Shown one piece after another: positions 52,774 to 62,793 of a stretch of DNA of 64,000 bases (position 1 is its first letter; the number at the start of each line of letters is the position of its first letter). The notes beneath the pieces were generated by a model that saw only the letters and a program-made list of their open reading frames with translations, did no database searches and was not told the DNA's origin. Made by a program: the position numbers and the translations under genes. The DNA lies in assembly GCA_019044685.2 (NCBI GenBank), contig JAGTXX020000009.1:1674001-1738000 (forward strand), in the 5' to 3' direction. The DNA is from Nannochloris sp. 'desiccata' (lineage: Eukaryota > Chlorophyta > Trebouxiophyceae > Chlorellales > Chlorellaceae).

Positions 52774-54189
52774 ATGGGTGGTATCATTGGAGATCAGCAC
52801 CAAGCACTAACCTGGAGTGTTGCATTTCTCCTGGGAATAAGCCTTGGTCGCTTGATTGGGCAATGGCGTGAACGCCGTCGTGACCCCAAACTACTTGGCG
52901 CCGTCGCTAATGCCTCGCAAATTATCGCTGCCTGGCGTGCAGTAGAAAGCTTAGAAATAGAAGGCAAGCTCTTTTCAGATGAGCTTTCCATTCTCATGGC
53001 AGGGCAAAGGACATTCTCAGAAGCTCTATCTGCAGCAAAGACGTACCAGCAACCTCAAGGCATTATTCCGGCTGGCCCACACCCAGGCCGCCGTCTTTAC
53101 AAAATCTCTCCTATTGCAGCACGCACATGGTGGGTTGATAGATCTATATTAACTGCATTAACTACCCCTGCAATCCCAGGCACGAAAGGATGGCTTTCTG
53201 CACGGTTATCAGCTTCAGCCAGAGGTCCATCAGCTCCGCCACGGCAGCTTGTGCTCGTTGGTGCAGGCATGGATAGCAGAGCATGGCGCCTACCTCTTCC
53301 CCCAGGCCTTGCAGTTTTTGAAATCGATCGATCAGATGTATTAAACGCGAAGAAATGGTCTTTATATAAATCAGGAGCTGAACAACAGCAACATGGAGCT
53401 TTTGCTGCAAGGTTCCCTTTGAGGTGTGCTTCTTGGACCCCTGTACCCATCAATCTCGCCCTCGCTGCTGCTGCCTTTTCATCATCCTCGACAGCAGCAG
53501 GACTGACTTCTGGAGGAGGAGAAGAGCCCATTTCTAGTGCCAGAAGTACGACCACTACGATACCACTCACCAGCCCTCGAAACGCTGAACAGCATCACAT
53601 CCTTACCGCGCTACAAAAGGCTGGTTTCGACCCAGCTGCACCCTGTGTCTGGGTTTTAGAAGGCGTATTAATGTATTTTGAAAGAGAACAAGTAGAAAAT
53701 ATATTAACATCGCTGGCAGAGGCCTCCTCACCAGGTAGCACGTTGATTGGACATGCACTTACAGAAGACTACTTCGAAAGCATCGTAGGTCAACGTCATA
53801 GCAGTACGAATCCAATTATTAGAATTGGAGTTAGCAGTCCGGCAGACTCTGCTAGGCTAACAGGTAGAACAGTAGAGGCGGCAGCAGTGGCAAGTCCAAG
53901 AACACTGAGGACGCCTAGAAATAAAAGGATATCGCCGCCCATAGGGGTTGATTCTGTGTTTCCAGCATCAGTAGTAAAGCATTGGAAATCTGGCTTCCCT
54001 CTCGATCCTTCCACAGTTCTTGAAAGGGCAGGTGGATGGATACAGCAGTCTGTGAACACTAGGGCAGAAGTGGGTCATCAAATTTGCGGAAATGAACCAC
54101 AAGGGATATGTGATTTTGAAATTAATTTAAAAGCAGGGGGAGAGTTGCAGGGGGAAATATTCTTTACTGCTAAGAAGCATAGTACTTAA
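52774..54189 (+). CDS. Second LCM-family methyltransferase, membrane-anchored paralogue
   Basis: Intronless, 471 residues. An N-terminal membrane segment (ALTWSVAFLLGISLGRLIG) is followed by a helical region and the same motifs as its neighbour: QLVLVGAGMDSRAWRL, VFEIDRSDVLNAKK, CVWVLEGVLMYFEREQVENI and STLIGHALTEDY. It has two low-complexity insertions: Ala/Ser/Thr-rich at about 225-265, and Arg/Ser-rich at about 340-390. These replace the region that in the neighbour reads MVAVQYPLRTYSRQAVAADL. It may therefore have different or reduced activity, although the SAM site is intact. The lack of an intron also sets it apart. Confidence 0.85.
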   Translation: MGGIIGDQHQALTWSVAFLLGISLGRLIGQWRERRRDPKLLGAVANASQIIAAWRAVESLEIEGKLFSDELSILMAGQRTFSEALSAAKTYQQPQGIIPAGPHPGRRLYKISPIAARTWWVDRSILTALTTPAIPGTKGWLSARLSASARGPSAPPRQLVLVGAGMDSRAWRLPLPPGLAVFEIDRSDVLNAKKWSLYKSGAEQQQHGAFAARFPLRCASWTPVPINLALAAAAFSSSSTAAGLTSGGGEEPISSARSTTTTIPLTSPRNAEQHHILTALQKAGFDPAAPCVWVLEGVLMYFEREQVENILTSLAEASSPGSTLIGHALTEDYFESIVGQRHSSTNPIIRIGVSSPADSARLTGRTVEAAAVASPRTLRTPRNKRISPPIGVDSVFPASVVKHWKSGFPLDPSTVLERAGGWIQQSVNTRAEVGHQICGNEPQGICDFEINLKAGGELQGEIFFTAKKHST

Positions 54190-54419
54190 TTATTATTAAT
54201 TTTTGATACTTGTAGTATTACTTGATGCGTTTACATCTCTTGCAATTTTTGATTTATTTTGTTATATTTTGAGGGTGAGACCAACAGACAGATTTTGACG
54301 TCTTATTTTTCTTTTTGTTATTCTTTTTACAACTATTTACCAAAAGTCAGACACAAAAGACTACCAAATAGAAAATGTACCCCAAAATCAAATCAATCAA
54401 ATACACATAAAGTTTTCTA

Positions 54420-57188
54420 CTAAGACCAAATATCTCGTACATAACGTCCTTCCTTTGCCAAAGCCGACAACTGCACTGCCGCTTCTGCTTCCGTTACTTT
54501 CCCCCCTGTAGCAATTATATTAACTAACGTAGCATGGACATCTTTCGCCATAGTGGCTCCATCCCCACACACAAATACAGTCCCCTTTTGTTCGATAAAT
54601 AAATTGTATAGCTCCATGCGATGCTGTGCCATGAAATGCTGAACATAGACTTTCTTACTGTCCTTCTTTTCATCTTGATTTTGCCGAGGAGCGCGTGAGA
54701 ATGCAACTTCTAAGCGAGTTAATGTGCCATCTTGCTGGAAAGATTTCAAATCAGATTCGTACAAGTAATCAAGATCTGGTCTGCGGCATCCAAAGTACAA
54801 CCAACACTCTCCTGTACTACTGGTGCTAATGGCACCATCCTTACTCATGTTACTTTCCTTTTGAATACGTGCTCTGCGTTCTTGTAAGAATCCACGGAAT
54901 GGTGCCACCCCAGTCCCTGGTCCAATCATAATCCAGGGTCTAGACAAATCAGATGGAGTTTTAAATGCACCGCCTTTTCTTAAAAAGATAGGAACACGAA
55001 GAGGACGAAGAGCATTGCTCGTATCCGTACTTTGTTTTTGGTATGATGATTCTATTAAAGGGGTGCAGAGACGGTCCAACCATGTGGTGGCAACACCTTC
55101 CCTTTGAGTAATGTGACTCGCAGCAGGAGGAGCAGTACCATTTCCCGTACTGCTCCTCGTCATAGAATCATCATACTTCGTAGATGTGTATTTAACGATG
55201 GTAAAGGCCACTTGAATTTTGTTAGGACAAGTCATTGGAGAGCATGTAATTGAGTACATACGGGGCGGCAATGCAGGCAGCGCATCCAATAACGCATCCA
55301 AGGGCGGTGTACAACTAGGAAATCCGTTGAGTAGCTCCAAAAGACTAGGCCGAGCTGCTAAAATTTCAGTAGCATAGGAATCTCTTCCTTGGCGGGAACA
55401 GAGGAACATTAATCGCTGTTTTTCTGTAATCTCTGTGCAATGTTCAGCTAATACACGCAAGAGAGATTTGCGAGGAGGGGTGGTCATGTCGCACCCATGT
55501 AAGAAAGCATGACGGACGGTACATGGCCACTTTAAATGAGACAACAACTTCTCTTCAGCACCAATAGTAATATTATTACTACCAGCGCCACTCGTATGTC
55601 CATTTACATGGGCACTCGTAATGTTATCTTCCGGTGCTCGTACTGAAAATACGGCATCAGGATCATATCCCAATCTCGTGATAATCTGATCAACCATACG
55701 AGGGTCATTTTCAGGTAAAATACCAATAGAATCACCAGGTTTGTAGAACTGTTCCATACCTGAACCTGAGATATCAACTTCCATGTGCAGCACCCTTCTA
55801 TCTAGATCAGGGTCGATAGGGTCCTTGATGGGGGTACCACCAGACGAGGGAGTTGAAAAAGGGAAAGTGGCCGTGAGAAGCTTTGCATCGGTGACTGGTG
55901 CCCAAAATGGTTGATCAGGGGAATATAAACCATGAAAATCGTCACTGTCAGCATCAATACCACTGCCAGAATAAGAAACATCTCTATAGGCCAATTGATC
56001 AGAGGTAGGCCCAATTTCTTCGGCCGCACGCACAGAGGCTGCAGTTGCCGCATCAGCCCATTGTAACGAGACTCTAACTTTTGGTAACGCAGGGACACCT
56101 AGAGTATGGAGAATTTCGTCTACATCTCCAGCTTGCTTTTCTGCTTCTACTTGAGTGCCGCCCGTACGACTGCTCTCTCCTTCCGCCAAGGTGCCATCAT
56201 TAACGCCACGGTCCTTTGTGCCAGATTCAATAACGACTGCTACAGCAGACCATAGCTTACTAATCCACGCATCAACAATCTCTTCCAATCCATCCACTTC
56301 ATCAGCTTCAGCACAATCGTAAAAAGTCGTTGCGCCTAATTCCAAAAACCTATTTTTAAACACTCTTGGAACCGCCATGTACCTTGTATAATTCGAATCT
56401 CCAAGACCTAGGCAAGTGAAAGAAACCCCTGCTAACCGGTCTGTAGCATTACTACGGCGTTTAACTTCATTATAGAATTTGCTAGAGTTATCAGGCGCAT
56501 CGCCATCTCCAGTTGAAGACGCAACCATGACGACCATCGGTGTGTTCTCTGCGGAAATATTCCCAAAGCCAAAATCATTCATAGCTGCGAGACGGCTTTT
56601 GATGCCTTTAGATTCTGCTTCTGCGTGGATATTTTTAGCTATTTCAGCAGCAGTGCCGAGTTGGGAGGCGTAGAGGATTGTGAGGCCTTTTTGCTGGGCC
56701 TGTGCGTCCTTTGCCTCTGCTTCAGCAGCGGCACGAGCGGCTTTTTGAGCTTTGAGTTTTGCTAAAATGGCGGCACCGCCGACAGCTTTAGGACCTGATG
56801 CTGCCACCGTTGCTGGTGGTGGTGGTTGTTCAGAAGTAGGATTGGGTGTCGTATCAGCTACTATTGTCTTAGCATTGCCAGCAGCAGCCCCATTGCTCTC
56901 GTGGCTGTTTGCAGAAGAAGAAGAAGAAGGCGTTGGTTGGGTACTCGCCTTGGCAGCAATGCAGACTGGTTGCTCATTTTCACTTGCAGGACCCCTAGGA
57001 ATGGCGTTGGCATTTATTTCTACATCTGCATTGCTGCCAGAAGCGTTGTATGAAGCGAGCCAGTAGAGTGCGCCCAGGGCGAGCACAGGGAAGAGTAAAA
57101 AGACTAATGGCACAGTGAACGGAAGGATCACAGCAGCAAAAGCTACAAGTAGTCCTGGGCTGCGTTTGAAATCCTGGAATTTCATCAT
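54420..57188 (-). CDS. Membrane-anchored diflavin reductase, methionine synthase reductase-like
   Basis: Intronless, 922 residues from ATG 57188. A long hydrophobic N-terminus (residues about 10-47, LLVAFAAVILPFTVPLVFLL and on) is one or two spans. Then come a Ser/Ala-rich linker and the FMN flavodoxin domain: LTILYASQLGTAAEIAKNIH, VVMVASSTGDGDAPDN, CLGLGDSNYTRYMAVPRVFK and LGATTFYDCAEADEVDGLEE. The FAD/NADPH half has PPRMYSITCSP, GVATTWLDRL, MIGPGTGVAPFRGFLQERRA, CWLYFGCRRPDLDYLY, VFVCGDGATMAKDV and a terminal RYVRDIWS. The LGAxxFYDxxxADxxxGLE block is the methionine synthase reductase pattern, suggesting reactivation of cobalamin-dependent methionine synthase. A P450 reductase-like role is the alternative because of the membrane anchor. 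Confidence 0.82.
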   Translation of the reverse strand: MMKFQDFKRSPGLLVAFAAVILPFTVPLVFLLFPVLALGALYWLASYNASGSNADVEINANAIPRGPASENEQPVCIAAKASTQPTPSSSSSANSHESNGAAAGNAKTIVADTTPNPTSEQPPPPATVAASGPKAVGGAAILAKLKAQKAARAAAEAEAKDAQAQQKGLTILYASQLGTAAEIAKNIHAEAESKGIKSRLAAMNDFGFGNISAENTPMVVMVASSTGDGDAPDNSSKFYNEVKRRSNATDRLAGVSFTCLGLGDSNYTRYMAVPRVFKNRFLELGATTFYDCAEADEVDGLEEIVDAWISKLWSAVAVVIESGTKDRGVNDGTLAEGESSRTGGTQVEAEKQAGDVDEILHTLGVPALPKVRVSLQWADAATAASVRAAEEIGPTSDQLAYRDVSYSGSGIDADSDDFHGLYSPDQPFWAPVTDAKLLTATFPFSTPSSGGTPIKDPIDPDLDRRVLHMEVDISGSGMEQFYKPGDSIGILPENDPRMVDQIITRLGYDPDAVFSVRAPEDNITSAHVNGHTSGAGSNNITIGAEEKLLSHLKWPCTVRHAFLHGCDMTTPPRKSLLRVLAEHCTEITEKQRLMFLCSRQGRDSYATEILAARPSLLELLNGFPSCTPPLDALLDALPALPPRMYSITCSPMTCPNKIQVAFTIVKYTSTKYDDSMTRSSTGNGTAPPAASHITQREGVATTWLDRLCTPLIESSYQKQSTDTSNALRPLRVPIFLRKGGAFKTPSDLSRPWIMIGPGTGVAPFRGFLQERRARIQKESNMSKDGAISTSSTGECWLYFGCRRPDLDYLYESDLKSFQQDGTLTRLEVAFSRAPRQNQDEKKDSKKVYVQHFMAQHRMELYNLFIEQKGTVFVCGDGATMAKDVHATLVNIIATGGKVTEAEAAVQLSALAKEGRYVRDIWS

Positions 57189-57526
57189 TATATGAGCAAT
57201 TCGGCGTAGAGATTCAATATAATGCAAACAGAATGGTGATCAGAATGATACCGTGAGCGGGAATTTTAACTTAACATGCGTAACTGACGACCCTACGCCG
57301 GCTCTAATGAACTGTGTGGGTTCTACACTGTTCTAAGGATGCGGAATTTTTTAATGTGTGACGTGATCAGATTGGGAAAATGCTTTTATGGTGTGGAGCA
57401 AAGTCTTTTGAATGATTCTGAGAAATGAAGCAAAGATGGTGGAAGACTCGTCATTTAATTCATATTTACCAGTTATCCGGACATCTAATGATTCGCTAGA
57501 ATGCTGCATTGCTACGTTTCTTGACA

Positions 57527-58090
57527 ATGACAGTAACTGAATTAAAGTCGGATTCACAAAAATCCTTCACCTATCTTTATGAACGACCAGCGATCACAGT
57601 CGACGCCATTGTAATCACTGAAGAACATCCGCCACATGTACTTCTTATAAGGAGAAAAAATGAGCCATGGGCAGGCTTTTGGGCTCTCCCGGGTGGATAC
57701 TGCGATCGAGGTGAGACGCTCGAAGCGGCAACCGCCAGAGAACTATTAGAGGAGACCGGCGTCGATGCACAACGCTGGGGTCTCAAATTTGGACAGATAT
57801 GCACTATGGGAGATCCTGGCCGTGATCCTCGTGGCTGGATTGTAGGTCTTGCCTATGCAGCGCTAACGTCAGTTGATAGAAATTTATTAGGAGCAAGGGC
57901 AGGGGATGATGCCGCTGCCACTGAATGGTTTCCAATAGACAATTTGCCATTACCGTTAGCGACAGATCATTTAGAGATGCTGCAAAGAGCCTGTCGATGG
58001 ATTGTACTGACTGATAAGAGAGTATTAGAGGGGAATGATCTGTTAAGAAAGGCCTTGCTCGATGTGGCCGGAGGTTTAGCAAACAAATAG
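57527..58090 (+). CDS. Nudix hydrolase
   Basis: Intronless, 187 residues from ATG 57527. It starts near the catalytic fold with no targeting extension, so it is probably cytosolic. ITVDAIVITEEHPPHVLLIR is the first strand. The Nudix box GGYCDRGETLEAATARELLE then ETGV is complete. The downstream block GQICTMGDPGRDPRGWIVGL is typical of ADP-ribose pyrophosphatase-like and NrtR-like Nudix proteins. The product is likely AMP plus ribose 5-phosphate or a similar cleavage; the substrate is not proven. The closest relatives may be bacterial, but this cannot be judged here. Confidence 0.9.
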   Translation: MTVTELKSDSQKSFTYLYERPAITVDAIVITEEHPPHVLLIRRKNEPWAGFWALPGGYCDRGETLEAATARELLEETGVDAQRWGLKFGQICTMGDPGRDPRGWIVGLAYAALTSVDRNLLGARAGDDAAATEWFPIDNLPLPLATDHLEMLQRACRWIVLTDKRVLEGNDLLRKALLDVAGGLANK

Positions 58091-58387
58091 CTGTTCGACT
58101 TTGATTTACTTATTCTTATTTCATTAGTTTTATAGCCTAATACTTTATTATACTGTAATAATGATATGATAACCAGTAGCTTGCTAGTGGAGCTCTACTT
58201 TGGTGTTTGAGGGCAGAGGGGGGGTTAACCGCCAACCGGAAGGATCAGAAGACGCTTCTTATGTTATTGAAAACTCTGCTTTCTTTTGCATAATAAATGC
58301 CACATAATTTCTGATAAACTTAATACACGTTACTTTGATTCCTAAAGTTGCATTTTACACTACGCTCTCTTTTCAGATCACCCAAAA

Positions 58388-59752
58388 ATGCTCACATCGG
58401 GTGAGCTTGCTGCCAGCGAGAGAAGACTCAAAGAACGCCACAAAACGGAAGTAGAAAAAGCACGCTTAAAAGCTGAAAAGGAGAAAATCTTAGCTGGCCG
58501 ACAACGGCAGCGTCAAGAAGCACGAGAAGAAGAGATCAGGGCAAGACGCCTTGAGCAACTCCGCTTAGAAGAAGAACAGCGAGAACTTAGAGAACGTGAG
58601 ATAGAAGCCAACAATGGTGTCATATGGCGTGGCAAATTACAAGCTGTTCCTGCACCAGAAGATATCGCGGCTAGTAAAGGAATCAAACGAGCAGCCGACA
58701 AGGTGCTTCTCCCACCTTCTGCCGGCAGCTCTTTACTAAATCAAGACGCATTCAAGAACGGCGCGTATTTCTTTGAATTGAAACACCCCAATGGGAGAAG
58801 TACACACGCAGGTTTGCTTGATTTCACTGCTGCTGAAGGGTTTATTGCTCTGCCTAGAAAAGTAGGTCGTTGCCTATTCGGGCCAGACGCTCTTGTGCAA
58901 GACCCTGACATCTGTGAGGGCCTTTTGGAAGTAGCATATCGCAGGCTACCGAAAGCTACGAAGGCTGTATTTCAACCTCGATCTGCCTTATTTCAAGAAG
59001 CAATCGGAGAGGATTTGCGTGAATCCTTAGAAGCTGCTTTATTGCAACATAGTGCGCTGACAGTGGGCGACTGGATCGAGGTGAAAAATTCTGCAGGGGA
59101 ACTTTTTGATCTGCGCGTTAGAGAATTAGAGCCAGCGGGAGCAGTTTCCATCATAGACACCGAGGTAGAAGCTGAAGTACACCCTTCGGTTGAAACAGAA
59201 GAAAGAATATTGACAGAGGAGATGCAGGCGCAAAGAAGGATGGCAGAGGCAGCAGAGGCGGCAAAGAAGAACGCCGAAGAGGAAGCAGAGAAAGAAGCTG
59301 CTAAAGTAGCTGAAATAGCTCGGAGAAAGGTTATAATGGACTCCAAAGCTGCTTTATTGGAACAGCACTATCCAGAACCTGATGTGGGTAGTAAAATTCC
59401 AGTAATCACGTGTTTATTTAGATTACCAGATGGAGGGCGGCACACTCGTCGGTTTTCACTTTTAGATACACCATTACGGTCTTTATTCGATTTTGTTGAT
59501 TCTATTGGGGCGAGTGGGAAGTTACCTGGAGAGTATAGATTAGTTACACAATATCCTCGACATGTCTTTGGATATCCTCCTCAGGAAAGTAGTATTGGGG
59601 AGTGTAGTGAGAAGCAGGTGACGGCATCGGCGGTAGAGGTGGGGGGTCAATCGCAAGGGGGGCAGGTCTTGCTGAAAGATACCCCGTTGGCGGAGTCTTC
59701 GAGGCAAGTGCTGTTCTTAGAACCTATTGTAGAAAGGGAAGATCCCAAATAA
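58388..59752 (+). CDS. UFD1-domain protein with C-terminal UBX domain
   Basis: Intronless in the coding part, 454 residues. Residues 1-75 are one long charged helix (RHKTEVEKARLKAEKEKILA and on), a coiled coil. Residues about 125-270 match the UFD1 barrel: GAYFFELKHPNGRSTHAGLL, DFTAAEGFIALPRKVGRCLF and SALTVGDWIEVKNSAGELFD. A second charged helix (about 280-330) precedes a UBX-type ubiquitin-like fold at about 345-450: CLFRLPDGGRHTRRFSLLDT, PLRSLFDFVDS, YRLVTQYPRHVFG. UFD1 and UBX domains both contact the Cdc48/p97 segregase, so it is probably a p97 adaptor. TTTTCAG at 58371-58377 may be a 5' UTR splice acceptor. Confidence 0.82.
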   Translation: MLTSGELAASERRLKERHKTEVEKARLKAEKEKILAGRQRQRQEAREEEIRARRLEQLRLEEEQRELREREIEANNGVIWRGKLQAVPAPEDIAASKGIKRAADKVLLPPSAGSSLLNQDAFKNGAYFFELKHPNGRSTHAGLLDFTAAEGFIALPRKVGRCLFGPDALVQDPDICEGLLEVAYRRLPKATKAVFQPRSALFQEAIGEDLRESLEAALLQHSALTVGDWIEVKNSAGELFDLRVRELEPAGAVSIIDTEVEAEVHPSVETEERILTEEMQAQRRMAEAAEAAKKNAEEEAEKEAAKVAEIARRKVIMDSKAALLEQHYPEPDVGSKIPVITCLFRLPDGGRHTRRFSLLDTPLRSLFDFVDSIGASGKLPGEYRLVTQYPRHVFGYPPQESSIGECSEKQVTASAVEVGGQSQGGQVLLKDTPLAESSRQVLFLEPIVEREDPK

Positions 59753-60256
59753 GTATGAATTATCCTAGAATATTTGCGCTATATACGTATTCTGGGGAAC
59801 ACGAACTGTAAAATGCCAGATGTAAAATTTCCAGTTCTCAGTCAGACTCAGTCACTGAGAGTGAGTTTGGTTTTTTAGGGTTTTAGGGTCTTTCTTGCGA
59901 GGCTGATGAAGTGCGCACCGTGTTTTATGACAAAAATTGTTATAAAAACTCATGTGTATCATATAACTTCTATACCTTAAGCACTGTCACGCTCAAAAGG
60001 GTCCAAACAAGCCCATTCTAATACGTAGTATTCCAACAACCCATTGATACAACTCGATTCGCGTGATTTACCAAACAAACTTTGCCCTGAATATTCAAAG
60101 CTCGCCCTTTTCTTGAGAAAATAAGCATAAACTAATATATGGAGCAGTAAGCATATCGCGGATCCTTTTTATAAACTACACGCGGCAGGATTTCTGTCAT
60201 TCGCTCTGTTTTTGACAAAAACCCTATCTTGTGAACAACAAAAAAAGCAAGCAAGC
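59753..60256. promoter_or_regulatory. Intergenic with telomere-like motif and palindrome
   Basis: 504 bp between same-strand genes. Two tandem TTTTAGGG units at 59873-59888 match the Chlamydomonas-type telomere repeat, and AAACCCTA occurs near 60220 (telo-box). Just before lies the palindrome CTCAGTCACTGAG (59847-59859). These could be telo-box promoter elements for the phosphate transporter. Confidence 0.35.
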
Positions 60257-61896
60257 ATGATTTCTGTTTCTCAGGTATGCGGATGTTACATTGGCACCCG
60301 GAATGCTCGAGCTGAGCCCCATCGTACCCTCGTTTCCTCTCAAAGTAATCCTCACTAGCCCAACAACTTCACCTGTTTTTTTCCTCCCTACAGAACGTGG
60401 CTCTAGTGTCTCCTATACGCAAAGCTCCTCGTGTCGGATCAAGGTTACCACGCCGTGATGTTGGCTTTCTAAAGATTCGCGCGGAAGCGACCTCTTCACG
60501 TACCCGTGCTGTCGCCAGACCGACGGCACCACCAGCGCTTGCAGAACTCCTGCAAACAATCCGCAGTAGTGGACAATCACTGACCACATCAAAGGCCATG
60601 CCTGAAATTGACCTCCCTGTCAGCCCTCTAGCTCTCATTGCTTTGACTTCGGCTGTCTCGTTCATCTGTTCCATCGACCGTGCTGCCATGAGTGTTGCTA
60701 TTCTCCCTATGAGCCAAACATTCGATTGGGACGATGGCGTCAAAGGGGCTATTTCCTCTGCCTTTTTTGCTGGCTACATGGTTACAAACCTTTGTGGAGG
60801 CTATTTAGCGACTCGTTTCTCGCCCAAACAAGTTCTCGCTGGCGGGGTAGTCTTGTGGAGCTTGTTCACTCTGGCCACCCCCGCAGCGGCAGCGTCTCAA
60901 AGTCTACCTGAATTGCTTGCTGTACGTAGCATGATGGGAATTGGTGAAGGTGTCAGCTACCCTTCTATCCAAAACTTGGTGAGAACGCATGTTCCAGATC
61001 ACGCCAGGAGTAGAGCTCTGTCTTTTATTTATTCCGGTCACCAGATGGGGACTATAATGAGTTATATCGCATCTCCGATTTTAATATCACATCTTGGCTG
61101 GGAATCTGTCTTTTTCGTGTTTGGCAGTCTTGGTTTCGTTTGGCTCCTGAGCTGGTCTCCTCTCATCGCTGCGGAAAAGGAAGAAAAAAAGCAACAACAG
61201 CTCCATGACGTTGCAACGGCCACCCCTCCCGCGGCTCCTTTGAGAATCCAAGACGTGCCTTGGATGGAATTTGCAAAAAGTAAACCGTTTTGGGCTATTG
61301 TTGCCGCACAGGTGACTGTCGGCATCGGCTCTTGCCTTAGCTTTTCGTGGTTACCTACCTATTACTCGGAAGTGTTCAAGGTGGACGTTGCGCACTCTGC
61401 CGCCTTTTGCTTGGTTCCTTTCATAGCCACTGTGCTCGCTACAAATGCTGCTGGACACGTTGCAGATCGATTAATCAATAACAATATCTTAACGAAAACA
61501 CAAACGCGCAAATTAATGCAGACAGTTGCTTCTCTTGGCCCTGCTGCGTGTTTATTAAGATTAGCTTTCACCCACGAAGCAGCAGTTGATGACCCTGCTG
61601 GCAACGGTTTAGCCGATGCTGTGGTCATGGTAACCGCCTGGCTGGCTCTTGGAGGGTTCTCCGCGGCCGGGTATGGCTCTAACCATCAAGATATTAGCTC
61701 TAGATGGGCCGGTGTTATGTTTGGTCTGTCCAATGGTCTTGCCAGTATTGCTGGATCGGCTTCCATCTATGCGACAGGCATGGTATTGCATCAGACACAT
61801 GACTGGTCTTTAATTTTTGAGTCAGCGGCTGTGATGTACATCATTGGAGCTGGTGTGTACCTCAAATGGGGATCTGCTGAACAGCATTTTGAATAA
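60257..61896 (+). CDS. Plastid PHT4/ANTR-type phosphate transporter (MFS, SLC17-like)
   Basis: Two exons, 60257-60274 (MISVSQ) and 60394-61896, give 506 residues. The first about 70 residues are Arg/Ser/Pro-rich, a plastid transit peptide completed by the tiny first exon. Then about 12 membrane segments follow: LIALTSAVSFICSIDRAAMS, VAILPMSQTFDWDDGVKGAI, FFAGYMVTNLCGGYLATRFS, MGIGEGVSYPSIQNLV and, in the second half, FAKSKPFWAIVAAQVTVGIG and GFSAAGYGSNHQDISSRWAG. RxxMGIGEGxxxP and N-x-x-D-x-x-x-x-x-A-G are SLC17/PHT4 signatures. Such carriers move phosphate (or ascorbate) across plastid membranes, usually Na+- or H+-coupled. Confidence 0.9.
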
Positions 61897-62793
61897 ATAG
61901 AAGCTCGCGGTGGTGGCTTCTCACGATCCTTCAACTTACCCTGTTGGGGTTCTTTATTTTCTTTTAAAGCCTCTTCCAACCGCATCGCGTGTCGATCCCT
62001 TTTACTCTATATAAATGAATACGTAAACAATACCTTGATGATTATACTATCAAACTACGAATCCAAACGTTTCTCTGTCGAATTTTCTGCTATGAACGAT
62101 GATGATATCTTAAATATATTTGTGTAGCTTTTTGCTTTTCCCTGTACTACTTTTGTCCCTGGTTCCACTAAAAATAAAAGGAACAGGCGGCGACCAATCG
62201 GTTCTCAACCCATCTTTATCCTCTTTATTCGTCGTTTATCTCACAGAATGAGCTCCTCCAGGAGAGAAGCAACTTACTGAAGATTGACGCAGACCTCTTT
62301 ACTCTTTATTCTTGCATTTAATTCTTTCTTTCTTTTTGCGCTGCTTGGTAGTCTCTTTTTGGGGCAATAAAAACAAGTACAGAAATCAAACCTTAACGTT
62401 ACTGCTGCTGAAAAGCATTTTAATCTACTGGGTTTTAACATTTCTGTCTTTTTTTTAACTTTGCGGCCAAGCTAGAAATCCTCTCTCATTCTCCCCTGTA
62501 TTCTGAAAATGGAAAAAACTGTGTATTCTTTTGCGTTTATCCTTTACTCCCCCCCCAACTGAATGTCTTTCCTCCCTTTTTCTCCTTTATGCCCAGTAAT
62601 GAATAATATAACCACTGTCTTGAAATGAAAACGAGTAAAAAAAACAGAAACCAGTCAACCGAAAAAGTCAAAGTTGAAAAGGCATTTTGACAGGACACGA
62701 GGCTCATATATAACAGCCATAATAACAGATAAAACTACCTAAATAATATATTTAAATCTATGTAAACTCTATATTTCAAATACTTTAGCAACA
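61897..62793. other. Long intergenic spacer, no gene seen
   Basis: 897 bp, T-rich, between same-strand genes. I find no open frame with coding character. It holds a C run (about 62551-62560) and a TATA-like TCATATATAACAGC near 62705, about 90 bp before the next start codon, which could be that gene's core promoter. Confidence 0.45.

Noticed and set aside
57527..58090. Bacterial contamination or recent transfer of the Nudix gene
   Set aside because: The gene is intronless and bacterial-like in motif, but many genes here are intronless, base use looks like the neighbours', and flanking genes are eukaryotic.
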